From NCBI GenBank assembly GCA_019155205.2, contig JAHNZQ020000308.1, positions 3,180,332 through 3,212,144 on the forward strand: 31,813 nt of DNA, given 5' to 3'. The DNA comes from Gracilaria vermiculophylla (taxonomy: Eukaryota; Rhodophyta; Florideophyceae; Gracilariales; Gracilariaceae). Shown here in pieces: positions 20,151 to 28,999 of the stretch. The notes below the pieces were generated by a model. The model ran no database searches, was not told the DNA's origin, and worked only from the letters and a program-made list of their open reading frames with translations. The translations under genes were made by a program, and so were the position numbers. Within the stretch, counting starts at the first letter, position 1. Each line of letters opens with the position of its first letter.

Positions 20151-20167
20151 AGGAAAGGGGGAGGGGG
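20151..20167 (+). other. Internal polypurine tract after pol (element B)
   Basis: AGGAAAGGGGGAGGGGG follows the chromodomain and matches the tract at 8930-8946 in A with almost no change, although flanking pol sequence has diverged much more. Confidence 0.55.
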
Positions 20168-20408
20168 CCCCCAACCGCAGTTGGTTTTCGTCTTCGCTAT
20201 ATATCCCACTCCTGGAGTCGCATTTTTCGCCTCCAGGACGCCATTGCCCGCCTTTCGCACGCTTCCACGGTGGTATTTCGTGTCGCTGAGCGCCCGAGCA
20301 TGGCCAATTGGTATTCTAACTACCGCTCACGGAACATCTGCTCCAACTCCAGGATCATTTTTTCCGCCGCTACCGGAGACTAAATCTCATATCTAGGATT
20401 CTTTTCGC

Positions 20409-21180
20409 CTACCGGTCACCAAACGGCTTCGCATACTCCGCATCAAGGTTAGCTTCCGCCAAGAGCTCTTGGCTCTCGAAGAACCACGCCAGGCTCTCCT
20501 TGACAGCCGCCATCGAAGCTCTGTCCGCCCAGGCCTCATGGATTTATATGACCCAGGTACGAGCCCCGAGCCGAGCCTCTACAGGACAAGCCGAAGCAGG
20601 ACGGCGCGTCATCAGGCACGCCTGCACAAACTCTTGGAAGGTAGCACTCAGAGTCTCATAGAATAATCCGCCGGAGGGTGTGCTAGAAGCGGCAACCTCC
20701 GTCGACGGAACAACAACCGCTCCGAAAGGAGTCGCAGACGGCGACCCGGTTGGGACCAGGTGCTCCCGTAAGAATTCTGCAGGCGCCGCCGTGAAAGTCT
20801 GCAGGGCCAAGAATGGAGTAGACCACATCGTAGGTGACGGCGGTACGGGAACCGGAGCGCTACTTAGGCGAGGCTGAACAACCGGCATAGGAACGCTCCG
20901 TAGTCGGGGTTGCACTATCGGGGCCGGATCACCCGGGAAGGGAGCAATCCCGTCCTCCCCAATATGAGTCATACCAGCCATCGCCGCGTGAGGCCGCGCC
21001 ACCACCTCGAGGAGCACAACCACATCCTACGACGGAGCAGGGAATGGAAGTGGCGTCCGGATCTCCAGAGTCCCCACCATAGGTTCATAGTCTGGAACTA
21101 CGCGGATAGACGGACTGAGGGATGCAGACGAGTAGACGAGCACCTCAGCCTGGATCGCGTTCATAGAAGCGTATGACGAC
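20409..21180 (-). pseudogene. Antisense accessory gene of element B, 3' half
   Basis: The minus strand encodes the second half of the protein seen antisense in A. From about 21130 one frame gives SIRVVPDYEPMVGTL (A: RVLDFDPLMQSL). From 21023 another gives EDGIAPFPGDPAPIVQPRLR, a shorter Pro-rich middle, VVVPSTEVAASSTPSGG, and FQEFVQACLMTRRPAS. The last frame has DRASMAAVKESLAWFFESQ and ends FGDR-TAG at 20409. The stop sits at the position of A 9161. The last 43 residues match A at about 25 positions. The N-terminal half present in A is absent. Unknown function; no recognised domain. Confidence 0.6.
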
Positions 21181-21687
21181 CGCGCAGAAGGGAAGATTAA
21201 GAGTTTATTATATAAAATGAGGATGCACGAGTGCACGCGACTGGTTAGACGCTCCCCGAAGGGAGCTCTCGAGGGTATTAGAGCGTCAGGCGCTGTGACA
21301 ATTCGCCGCACCCAACGACGGGCAGGGACCATCGAGCAGACTGGACTAGTCAACGCTCCAATCGCGATCGAAGTATGCCGACGCCACACGGACAATACAA
21401 GGGGGCGCGCATGAGAGAACCACCAACTGGAGCTGGAGCACCAGTGCGGGGGCACTGAAAAGCAGAAAGTGAGCCTGGACTTCGAAGCGTTAGGGACCCG
21501 AAAAAGCCTCAAAGAAGGTACGTAAACCCGGGGTTGGTCCGATACGTCGATGCTGTGGGGTTTAGAAAGACGCTCCGGGAGGTGGGGTGTGTAGCAAAGT
21601 CGGGAGACTGTTATGGCCTCAACGACATCAGGAGCCACTTCAGAATGGATGTGTGCAGGGATGCACCTCGAGAACGTGGTACAATCC
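21181..21687. other. Distal 3' region of element B; no gene I can support
   Basis: About 500 bases between the antisense gene and the polypurine tract. The open frames here do not correspond to the matching region of A and show no recognisable motif. Confidence 0.4.
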
Positions 21688-21700
21688 AGGAAAAAGGGTG
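21688..21700 (+). other. Polypurine tract of element B
   Basis: AGGAAAAAGGGTG ends directly at the first base of the 3' LTR. The preceding bases (CACCTCGAGAACGTGGT) match those before the tract of A, so the 3' end of the internal region is collinear. Confidence 0.78.
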
Positions 21701-22254
21701 TGTAGTACAGTAGATCCTAAGGTGATGTGGTGGTGTGGATTTACGAAGGGATATTCCTATAAAGGGCTCATTCTTTATTAACTGAGCCACGTCGTGCATA
21801 ATTCGGCCCACGTGCGCTATAGTACCCCTGGGAAACGGTAGCATTTAGATCTATTTTATTTAAGTGGTGCAGGTAATTACCATAGTAGTGAGACCTGTCA
21901 AGGCGGGCTGCCGGGCGTGGTACTTAATCTGCCGGTCGAGCTCAATCTCTGAAAAAGTAAATCAAGCACCGTTGAGTCTATGTCTATTCTTCCGGTTGGA
22001 AACTCTCGCCAAATTTCCATAGGTTTCTAAGCCGCCAATCCCCAGTTCGCCTTGGAGCGCCACCAGTCGGAGCAATGTCCGCCCAGTGAACCACCCCTTC
22101 CTCTTGGAATTTGAGGATCCCCCTTCAGAGTTCCCTCGGCTCGTGACAGCGAGTACCGGATACTACTATTAGGAACTTGCACCATTGCAGTCAACAAAAA
22201 CTCCTAACGGACGTTGTGCGCTACTACCTGGAAAGGAGAACTGACGGTACCACA
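21701..22254 (+). repeat. Element B 3' LTR (554 bp)
   Basis: It begins TGTAGTACAG and ends GGTACCACA. CTCCTAACGGACGTTGTGC is at 22201-22219. It is visibly more diverged from the A and F LTRs than they are from each other. No matching 5' LTR exists in the window, so no target duplication can be tested. Confidence 0.9.
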
Positions 22255-22529
22255 GTTAATATCAACTACATTTGTGGAAAAACACGGCATACCCATCAAG
22301 CACGCATTCTGGAGCAACTGGGACGGTCGCTGGCAAAAAAGAGGCAGGACGCTGTACCCCATGAAAGGTGAAGGCGACCCCGCATCAAAAGAGAAACACT
22401 TCCAGTCGAGCAATTCTCAAGAAGTCGCAGCATCATTGAAAGAGAACGAGAAAATCCCCCTGTAATCCAGATACACGAATCCTCTGGCAGTGCTCCATGT
22501 ACAACCTAAATCGACGTTTCTTATAAAAA

Positions 22530-23225
22530 GTCGCGTCAATTTTGTGTCACGGAAAGATGAAGACCAAGTCAACCACAAGATCAACTGATGGCTGACGGCT
22601 AAAGTAATTGAATACCTAGCTGGAGACTGCGAGAATTCGTTACCAATCCTAATCGTGCTTGGTAAGAATGGTGATGCAGGAAAGCTTGATGTGAGACCTT
22701 GTCTTGACCTAACTTGATTCAACGGCTTCCTTCCGAATTCAGAAGATCCTCGACCAGTAGCAAAAGATATCGTAGACTGTATTAAGTCATAAAAAGGGTT
22801 AGATGCTGTCTTCTTGACACTAATATGGATGGATGTTTACTTTCGCTTACCAATCCAGGGGGTGGATCGAAATTGAATCGCGATTTGCTAGAGAGACACA
22901 AGCCACCGAATGTGTGTGGCATGGTTTGGAATATCGACCATGTCCGCAAAGTAGTTGCAATAGATGGACAGATTATACGGTGGGTTTTCTGTACGTAGAA
23001 GTGTACAATGATGAAATAATCGTTTTCTAGACCACGATGGCTGAGTACGCTGAACATGTTCGCAGCGTCATCAAAATGTTCACGCTCTGCAATATCCCGA
23101 TCATATTAGACAAGTGTTGCTTTGCACAGAAAGAGCTGGAGAGTTTTGACTCCAAAGTAACGGGAGCAGAAATCAACAAGACCCAGCAACAGTGTAAACA
23201 ATCACCGATTGTGAGAGTCTCTTAG
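22530..23225 (+). pseudogene. Element E reverse transcriptase fragments
   Basis: The fragments read in order: EYLAGDCENSLPILIV and DVRPCLDLT near 22610-22710 (RT fingers), EDPRPVAKDIVDCIKS, GLDAVFLTLIWMDVYFRLPI near 22800-22855 (the first Asp region, with the expected Asp lost). Then come VEVYNDEIIVF near 23000, the altered YxDD box, and MAEYAEHVRSVIKMF and LDKCCFAQKEL at 23037-23150 (thumb). Stops and a frame change in the middle show that it is not functional. The order and spacing are those of Ty3/gypsy RT. Confidence 0.72.
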
Positions 23226-23239
23226 CCATTCAGAATCTT

Positions 23240-23800
23240 TCGAGTTTCCTGAGAGCAACTAAAAACTTTGGAAAATGCATTCCACGCTTCTCGCGTGACT
23301 TAAAACCGCTAGATATCACCGTCATAGGACTCTAGCCTGTCTGGGAGATGATAAGAAGTTTCGGGGTCAAACCAATTCGTTGGATCACGATCTAGGTGCA
23401 TGAACTGGATCAAAGCAAGACTCAATCATCCTTCGTTTTGTGACTTTACCATCTAGCTTCTTGTCAAAATCTACGTAGAGCTACAGAGCAACGAACAAAG
23501 AACTTTTTGCAATAGTACGCCGAATGGAAAAGTTTCGTTGCTACGTACTAAGGCACAGATATGTCTTGCACCCGGACCATCGTGCCCTACATTTTCTGTA
23601 AACACATAGTAATTTCAAGAAAAGAATGGGAAGATGGTTGTTTAGGATCATGCAGTACGACATTGTCGCGATACACCTCCCGGGGGCACATAAAAGATCT
23701 TGCACACATTTTCAACCGTATGATTAATTGCGTAAGGATAGCTGATCTCTCTGTATCCCTGCTGATTTTCGACAAAAGTGTGCCAGAGGTGAAGTAAGAT
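23240..23800 (+). pseudogene. Element E RNase H fragments
   Basis: Only the second half is easy to see: NKELFAIVRRMEKFRCYVLRH at about 23496-23560 (Glu motif), HPDHRALHFL followed by a stop, then GRWLFRIMQYDIVAIHLPG at about 23630-23690 in another frame, the usual end of a gypsy RNase H. The region between 23240 and 23490 is too decayed to read with confidence. Confidence 0.6.
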
Positions 23801-24059
23801 AAACGCTCATTGATTGAGTGTGCCCATGAACTTGGGCAATTTGGCGAAAAAGAGTTCTTCATGAAAAGAAGGCATGAGGTAGACTAGTAGGAAGGCATCC
23901 AGAACCATATCAAAAAGGAAACGCGAGGCTGCATCTCTTTTCTACGAAAAATTATAGAAAAACGAGGGTTCCATCCATTGAAGTCGATGATCTCAGAGCG
24001 CCCTTGAGATCCCATCGCAATAGATCTCGTGATATCATTTCTAGTATCACACAGCAAAC

Positions 24060-24768
24060 ATAGCACCCTTCTCACTATAGTATGCCTGATGCTAAAATTT
24101 GCTGTTCTACGATCTCTCCAAATCAAAAGGATGGAACATGTAGCTCGCGAGTTTTGAGAGATCTTCTTGATTTCTGTTGTCTCGATGATTCAGATTTTGT
24201 GATCAAATTGATGACGGAACTCACGAATCTCAAGGAATTTAACCTACGCACCATATTACCGTACAACGCACAAGCAAACAAAGGGGGAGAAAGAATGAGT
24301 GGAAGAGTTGAAAGCATGATATTTAACGTAGTCGACGGTGTAACGCATTCATGCGAAGAAAACGTGGCGTTGGTTTGGATAGCGTATATTTGTAAGGTTA
24401 CTGCCTTGATGGGATCCAAAACCATTATTGTTAATGTTTAAACCGAAAAGGAATTGACTATTGCGACTCGGCCAAACCAAAACGTAATATCCCATAAAAC
24501 TTGAACTATGGCAATTGCGTCAGAAATTAGTCGCAAAATATGTTTTTCTACAGTTTGTAAACGAGTTCATGAAGGAAAAGAAGAACAAGCTCGTTTTTTG
24601 AGTCGCAACCGCCGTACAATAGGTCTTGACACATTCCCACCAGGATCCAAGGTACTAGTGCAAGATGTGCCTAGAGGATCCACGAAGAGTACCAGCTATG
24701 AAGCACCGTCTTCAGTCATTTCAATAGACCAGCGTGGAGCATATATGCCGAGCGGTAAACGGGGCTAG
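24060..24768 (+). pseudogene. Element E integrase fragments
   Basis: The frame at 24082-24441 includes SSRVLRDLLDFCCL (after the second core Asp position), LPYNAQANKGGERMSGRVES (the Glu is kept) and SCEENVALVWIAYICKVTA, an integrase core with an internal duplication or shift near 24190-24250. A second frame at 24508-24768 has ARFLSRNRRTIGLDTFPPGSKVLVQDVPRG, matching the integrase C-terminal domain (GSKVLV). The zinc-binding part is not clear. Confidence 0.68.
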
Positions 24769-24848
24769 TTTCGATGAAAGATGAAACCCCCCAACGACTT
24801 AAAATTGAGTACAAGAAGTAAAGGTAGAACTGTGATTGAGAACAGAGC

Positions 24849-25378
24849 ATTGGTACATTGAGTTCTCTTTTTGAGGTTGTAGCGGACAACGTCCGTTAGG
24901 AGTTCTCGGTGACTCCAATGTCGCGGGTTCATAATGGTGGTCTCTGGTATTTACGGTCACGAGGCGAGGGATCCTGAAAGAGGGTCCGCAAGCACCAAGC
25001 CGAGAAGATGATTCACTGGGCGGACAATTCCCCTACACGCGTTGCTATGAGGTGACCTGAGTATCGGCGGCTTAGAAACCTGAAGGCGTTCGACAATAGT
25101 CTCCAACCGGAAAACGTAGAATAGGACTCAAGGGTGCTTGGTTTACTTCTCACGGAGGTGGGGCATAACCGGCAGATTGCGTACCGTGCCGTGAGCCCGC
25201 TTCGACAGGTCGCACTACTGTACACCAGTCTTATTACCATCACTGATTAATTAGAATAAATTTAGAACCTAAGATTCATCGGGAGCACAATACTCAGATA
25301 ATAAATTACAAGCACTTCTTGGGAAAGCCCCGTTATAAAAGTACAAGACAGTGTCACCTTAGAATCCAATGTACTACA
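24849..25378 (-). repeat. Solo LTR of the A/B/F family, minus strand (about 530 bp)
   Basis: The reverse complement starts TGTAGTACATTGGATTCTAAGG (25378 leftwards) and ends near TGTACCAAT at 24849. Within it the blocks CCGGTTGGAG, TTTCTAAGCCGCCGAT, TGTCCGCCCAGTGAA and CTCCTAACGGACGTTGT (24884-24902) occur in LTR order. No internal element sequence adjoins it on either side. The flanks (AGAGC and AAAAC) are only a weak match for a target duplication. Confidence 0.85.
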
Positions 25379-26530
25379 AAAACGCACGAGATCAAAAAGA
25401 TAATAAACCACTGCGTAGAAAAGAGTGGAAAAATGAGATATTCATTCGCGTAGAATAACAAAAACTTCGCGCATGCTTGAAAACCTGTATGAAACTTTAA
25501 AGATGTAAGCATGATCCGCCGATATTGGAAATAGGTCCGTTATGCTGTGAGCGCAAACAAAAGAAGCAGCAAACCAGGATGGGTGATATCGTGACGTAAA
25601 CAATAGATTACGCTAGACTGATGTGGGTACAACGTAGTTCAAGAACTGTAAAGGAATCAATGCAATTCATACTTGAGTCTTGCATCATCTCGTGTGGAAA
25701 ACTATGATGTAAAAGAATAAAAATGTTATGAACACCCACGCATCTGAGTATGCGCATCACATATTTTGTAGCTCATGAGGGTCTACAAGACCGGAGTTTT
25801 AGCCACGTATAAGGACATTTCGGCTTCATATGAGGCTAGTGCCTAGAAAATATTTTTATATTATTTCTTTGACTGTTTTCATATCTATCGGAATAATGCG
25901 CTATGTAATTTGATGCCATGTTGACTCCAGTAAAAACCTCACACTTTCAGAAATTTACAAAAAAAAAAACTTACTGTGTTTTTGAAAAAGCATCCAATTT
26001 GTGTCTATTAATTCTTACATATTGTTTGACCGGTCAAGACGTTACAAATAGTAAAAAGGTTTTCTATTCCTTTCCGCTTGTCACAATGACTGTCGAAAAA
26101 GAAGATTAAGCCCTTGCTTGCGTCTTCTTTGTACTGGTGAACTATTTATTGTTATTTGTTGTCAGAGAAAGGGTTTGAGTTGCTTTTTCTATTATGTTGC
26201 ATTCCTTTTCTTTAGAATGTTAAAATGATAGCTGTATTTATGCATGAAAAACGGTTTTAACATTACACCTACTACAAATGTTTTACGGGCTGTTTTGGTT
26301 TGGTAGGTACAAAGCTGGAGATCATTTGCCATAGCATAAACATAGAAGGTAAAGAACTGGTCCTTATTAAACCTGTATTTCATGTTCCTCATTCAAGTAG
26401 CTCAATGTCATCATGAAAAATATTATTTCTCTTTGATGAAAGGTTTTTTTTATCTCAGATCGCTTTGAAAAGCGGACTGGCTCGGAGGTTATGTATCATT
26501 AAGATTTGGTTTATCAAGTATTCCGTTTTA

Positions 26531-26560
26531 GCCTCATTTGAGGCTAGCCACATATGAGGC
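26531..26560. repeat. Paired palindromes of the CATATGAGG type
   Basis: GCCTCATTTGAGGC (26531-26544) and GCCACATATGAGGC (26547-26560) lie 16 bases apart. GCTTCATATGAGGC occurs at 25823-25836. These resemble the tandem palindromes at 1044-1081. Both the 25.8-kb and 26.5-kb sites are preceded by GTTTTAGCC. Confidence 0.65.
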
Positions 26561-26597
26561 CAGTTGTCTTGTGGTTATTAGAATGATTTATTAGGAC

Positions 26598-26605
26598 TAT
26601 AAAAG
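26598..26605 (+). promoter_or_regulatory. TATA-box-like TATAAAAG
   Basis: TATAAAAG lies about 40 bases downstream of the paired palindromes, an arrangement like an LTR or gene promoter. No gene follows on this strand, so this is a weak call. Confidence 0.25.
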
Positions 26606-26896
26606 GGATAAAAACAGCTACGTAAACTGTGGAGAGTCGACAAGGCGTCTGGTTAGACTTTTCCCACTTTTCTCTGATCAAGAGGTCTCGCATTTCTTCT
26701 TTATCAGATCACTAAACCTGAAAAACGCTCTAGTTTATGAAATGCATTCTTCTTTAAAACTGGCTGGAGTGAAGGTGTAGAAAGCACAAATCTCTCTGTT
26801 AACATTTTGCCGCCATTTTTTGCTGAGTTGGTTTGCTGGATAGTTTCTGAGCAGCTTGCGAACATGCCAGAACTTTGATTGTCCGATACTTTGATA

Positions 26897-28171
26897 AAAT
26901 GCGTTTTAAAATCATATTACCTACAAAACATGGGCCAAAGCTTTATTGTAAGCCCTTTTTTGCACATCATCTATATGAAATCGTTTTAAAGAAATATGTT
27001 CACCGTCGTTTTTCCAGTAAAGTAACAGGGGCTCAAAGTCCTCCATTTTCTACGTATGAAGAGCTTTATGTCATCAAATTAAACTCCGAAAAACTCCAAG
27101 AGTGCTTCAGTTCAAAACGAGAAACGTTTTAGGGTCACAATTTCTAATTTCCTTAAACATCCACCTCTTTATGGATTAAAAAGATCTCCATGACGCACCA
27201 TAAAACTCAGTCTCGCACACAAAAGAAGAATGAAAAGAGAAGTGTGAAAATCAAAAGCATCATCCAAAAAATTTGGAATTCATCTCAATCTCAACAGCTC
27301 AAAATCTAATATATAGAAGCATGTAAACATTAAAAATTTATCTTTGTGTAAAGAAAATGAAAAGAACGCCCTTTTTCCAAGATGATAACAAGCAAACGAG
27401 AATTGACTGGTTTAATTGAAATGCCTCCTGTAAAAAAAAATTAGAAATATAGTTGTTGCTGATGAATAAAGCGCACAACCGACAGTCTAGATTGCTACAA
27501 ATAATAATGGCATTATCTTCATATTATGCGTTCTGAAGTTTATACCAAGCATTCTTGTAGACGGTGTCTATTGATCTAAGCTGTCATTTCTACAAATGGT
27601 CTCACTATATTTGCATATATTGGAAACTTTATGAACGCAAAAAAGTAGAAAAAACCAAAAAAAAGTATGTTAACCCATTTGGTTACTGTTTTTATGTAAG
27701 ATACTTCACGTTTTACCAAAATAGTTCTCCAATACCCACTGGGTTTCTAGTCAAAAATGGGCTACAAGATTCAGACGTAAATTATCTGTTTTGGAGTGGC
27801 CCACGCGCTCACCAGATCTGAACCCAATCGAGAACCTTGGGGACTGCTGGCTAGTATGGTTTATGCGCATGAAAGACCATATCAGACAGCTCATGAACTC
27901 AAATACTTTTTTAAAAATGGCTAGAAATGTTTAACATTTTTAAGTGTGGGGAAGTACATTAATTCGATGCCGAAACGTTGCATTAGCGGTTTACTTTACA
28001 CCAAAAAGGATGCAAAATAAACTATTGGACGTCTCGCAGTAAACATTTGTATCTAAAGGAAATATGCTTTTGAAACAGTTTTTGGCCTAAACCCATTTTT
28101 GCAGGCGTACAGTAGACGTTTGGTAGTTTACTTGGAATTTCAAACATGTCATATTTTTTTTAAACAGTCTG
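26897..28171 (+). mobile_element. Tc1/mariner-like element, copy 2 (decayed)
   Basis: A 1,275-bp copy collinear with 13645-14911. The left end (ATGCGTTTTA...CATATTAC), the inner arm (GTTTTAAAG), the catalytic region and the right end (ACAGTCTG, TA at 28172-28173) all align. TA also stands at 26895-26896. The copies look roughly two-thirds identical by eye, and this one has more stops. Confidence 0.8.
27000..28016 (+). pseudogene. Tc1-like transposase, copy 2, broken
   Basis: Coding remnants follow copy 1. The helix-turn-helix region is at 27000-27190 (PPFSTYEELYVIKLNSEK; LRSP counterpart near 27180). ADE followed by a stop near 27455 marks the first Asp. A stretch with SPIPTGFLVKNGLQDS is at 27730-27775. 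The Glu region SPDLNPIENL is near 27810-27835, a different frame again. The second catalytic Asp is not visible. It is too damaged to be active. Confidence 0.7.
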
Positions 28172-28269
28172 TATATTTTGAATGCCCCGTGCAGAACACT
28201 TTTAGCTTCGGTTGCTTTTTCAATAACAGGTGAAATTGCTTGGGAGTTGTTTAATGACATCTTAAATTG
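28172..28269 (-). pseudogene. Gypsy-like RNase H fragment D2
   Basis: The minus strand gives LNNSQAISPV...SVLHGAFKIY. Aligned without gaps with the D1 fragment at the same side of its Tc1-like copy, it matches at 10 of 28 residues and has the same distance to the TA. On the far side of the Tc1 copy (26896 leftwards) GQSKFW and VRKLLRNY resemble D1's GQYCFA and LRKWRHY, then the likeness stops. The LTR of element F cuts it at 28269. Short and diverged, so this is a tentative call. Confidence 0.4.
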
Positions 28270-28822
28270 TGTAGTACAGTGGCTCCTACGGAAATCTGGT
28301 GGTTCAGCCTTAAGGTATAATATTCCTAAGGAGGGTTCGTAATTTATTAGCTCGGCCACGTGGTGCATAAAATCGCCCGCGTGCGCTACAGTGTCCGTGA
28401 GGCACAATAGAATTTATTATTTATTTAAGATTTTTTATGCGGGTAAATAGCACAGTAGTGCGACCTGCCGAGGCGAGCTCCCGGCTTGATATTTAAGCTG
28501 CCGGTTGTGCTCCACCTCTGGAGAAGTAAAGACAAGGACCCTTGAGTCTTCTTCTACTTTTCCGGTTGGAGTCTCTTGTGTATCTACGCAGGTTTCTAAG
28601 CCGCCGAGCCCCAGGTCGCATCATAGCAGCGCCTGTAGGAGCATGGTCCGCCCAGTAAACCTCCCCCTCCGCTTGGTGTTTGCGGATCCCCTTTAGAATT
28701 CCCCCGGCTCGCGACAGCGGATACCGGTGACCACCTTTAGGAATACGCGCCTTTGGAGTCAACAAAAACACCTAACGGACGTTGTGCTTTACTACCTCGA
28801 CAGAAGGGCTGACAGTACCACA
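28270..28822 (+). repeat. Element F 5' LTR (553 bp)
   Basis: It begins TGTAGTACAG and ends AGTACCACA, the intact 9-bp inverted ends of the family. GGTATAATATTCC is about 45 bases in, and the conserved block is at 28769-28787 (CACCTAACGGACGTTGTGC). It has the same length as both LTRs of A. Confidence 0.93.
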
Positions 28823-28824
28823 AC

Positions 28825-28841
28825 TGGTCTCCCGACTTAGA
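28825..28841 (+). other. Primer binding site of element F
   Basis: TGGTCTCCCGACTTAGA, two bases after the LTR and identical to the site of element A at 2384. Confidence 0.75.
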
Positions 28842-28999
28842 AGGTCACAGTTCCTAAAGGATTCGCACAAGTCGCAGCAGAAACGTGTTTCTAGTTTGCA
28901 ACGATAAACCCCCAACAGCGGAATTCTTCCTTAAGGTGATCCGGAAGTGGAAGCAAATCACCCCCGACCTACTCCTCCACGAACCCCTCAGAACATCCC

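Larger units (their letters stand above)
15246..22254 (+). mobile_element. Element B: 5'-truncated chromovirus of the A family
   Basis: Homologous to A from the middle of gag to the end of the 3' LTR. It lacks the 5' LTR, primer site and first half of gag. Its left end joins D1 in head-to-head orientation. It keeps the order gag remnant, protease, RT, RNase H, integrase, chromodomain, internal purine tract, antisense gene, polypurine tract and 3' LTR. It has more stops and small indels than A, so it is probably older. The region between pol and the 3' LTR is about 1.3 kb shorter than in A. Confidence 0.85.
22255..24770 (+). mobile_element. Element E: decayed gypsy pol of another lineage
   Basis: Starting exactly where the LTR of B ends, the plus strand carries scattered fragments of a gag-pol polyprotein in the order RT, RNase H, integrase, all with many stops. 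It is not close to A or D1 in its motifs. Its 5' part is missing and no LTR of its own was seen. B may have inserted into it, but the other side of such an insertion is not present in the window. Confidence 0.7.
25379..26880. other. AT-rich DNA without recognisable genes
   Basis: About 1.5 kb, clearly poorer in G and C than the LTR elements. Short open frames at 25918-26109 (plus) and 26192-26392 (minus) show no motif I know. The stretch holds the palindromes at 25823-25836 and 26531-26560 and a TATAAAAG at 26598-26605. It may be host intergenic DNA or the remains of older elements. Confidence 0.45.

Noticed and set aside
21027..21638. The full 203-codon minus-strand frame in B as one gene
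   Set aside because: Only its last 25-35 residues align with the antisense protein of A. The upstream part has no counterpart, so the whole frame was not accepted.
24844..25383. Target duplication of the solo LTR (AGAGC and AAAAC)
   Set aside because: Only three of five bases agree, which is not better than chance for AT-rich DNA.
25918..26109. 63-codon plus-strand frame in the AT-rich region
   Set aside because: Short, low-complexity Lys/Phe/Leu composition typical of AT-rich DNA, no motif and no conserved neighbour.
26192..26392. 66-codon minus-strand frame in the AT-rich region
   Set aside because: No motif recognised and no second copy in the window. It could be a relic of an element but there is nothing to support it.
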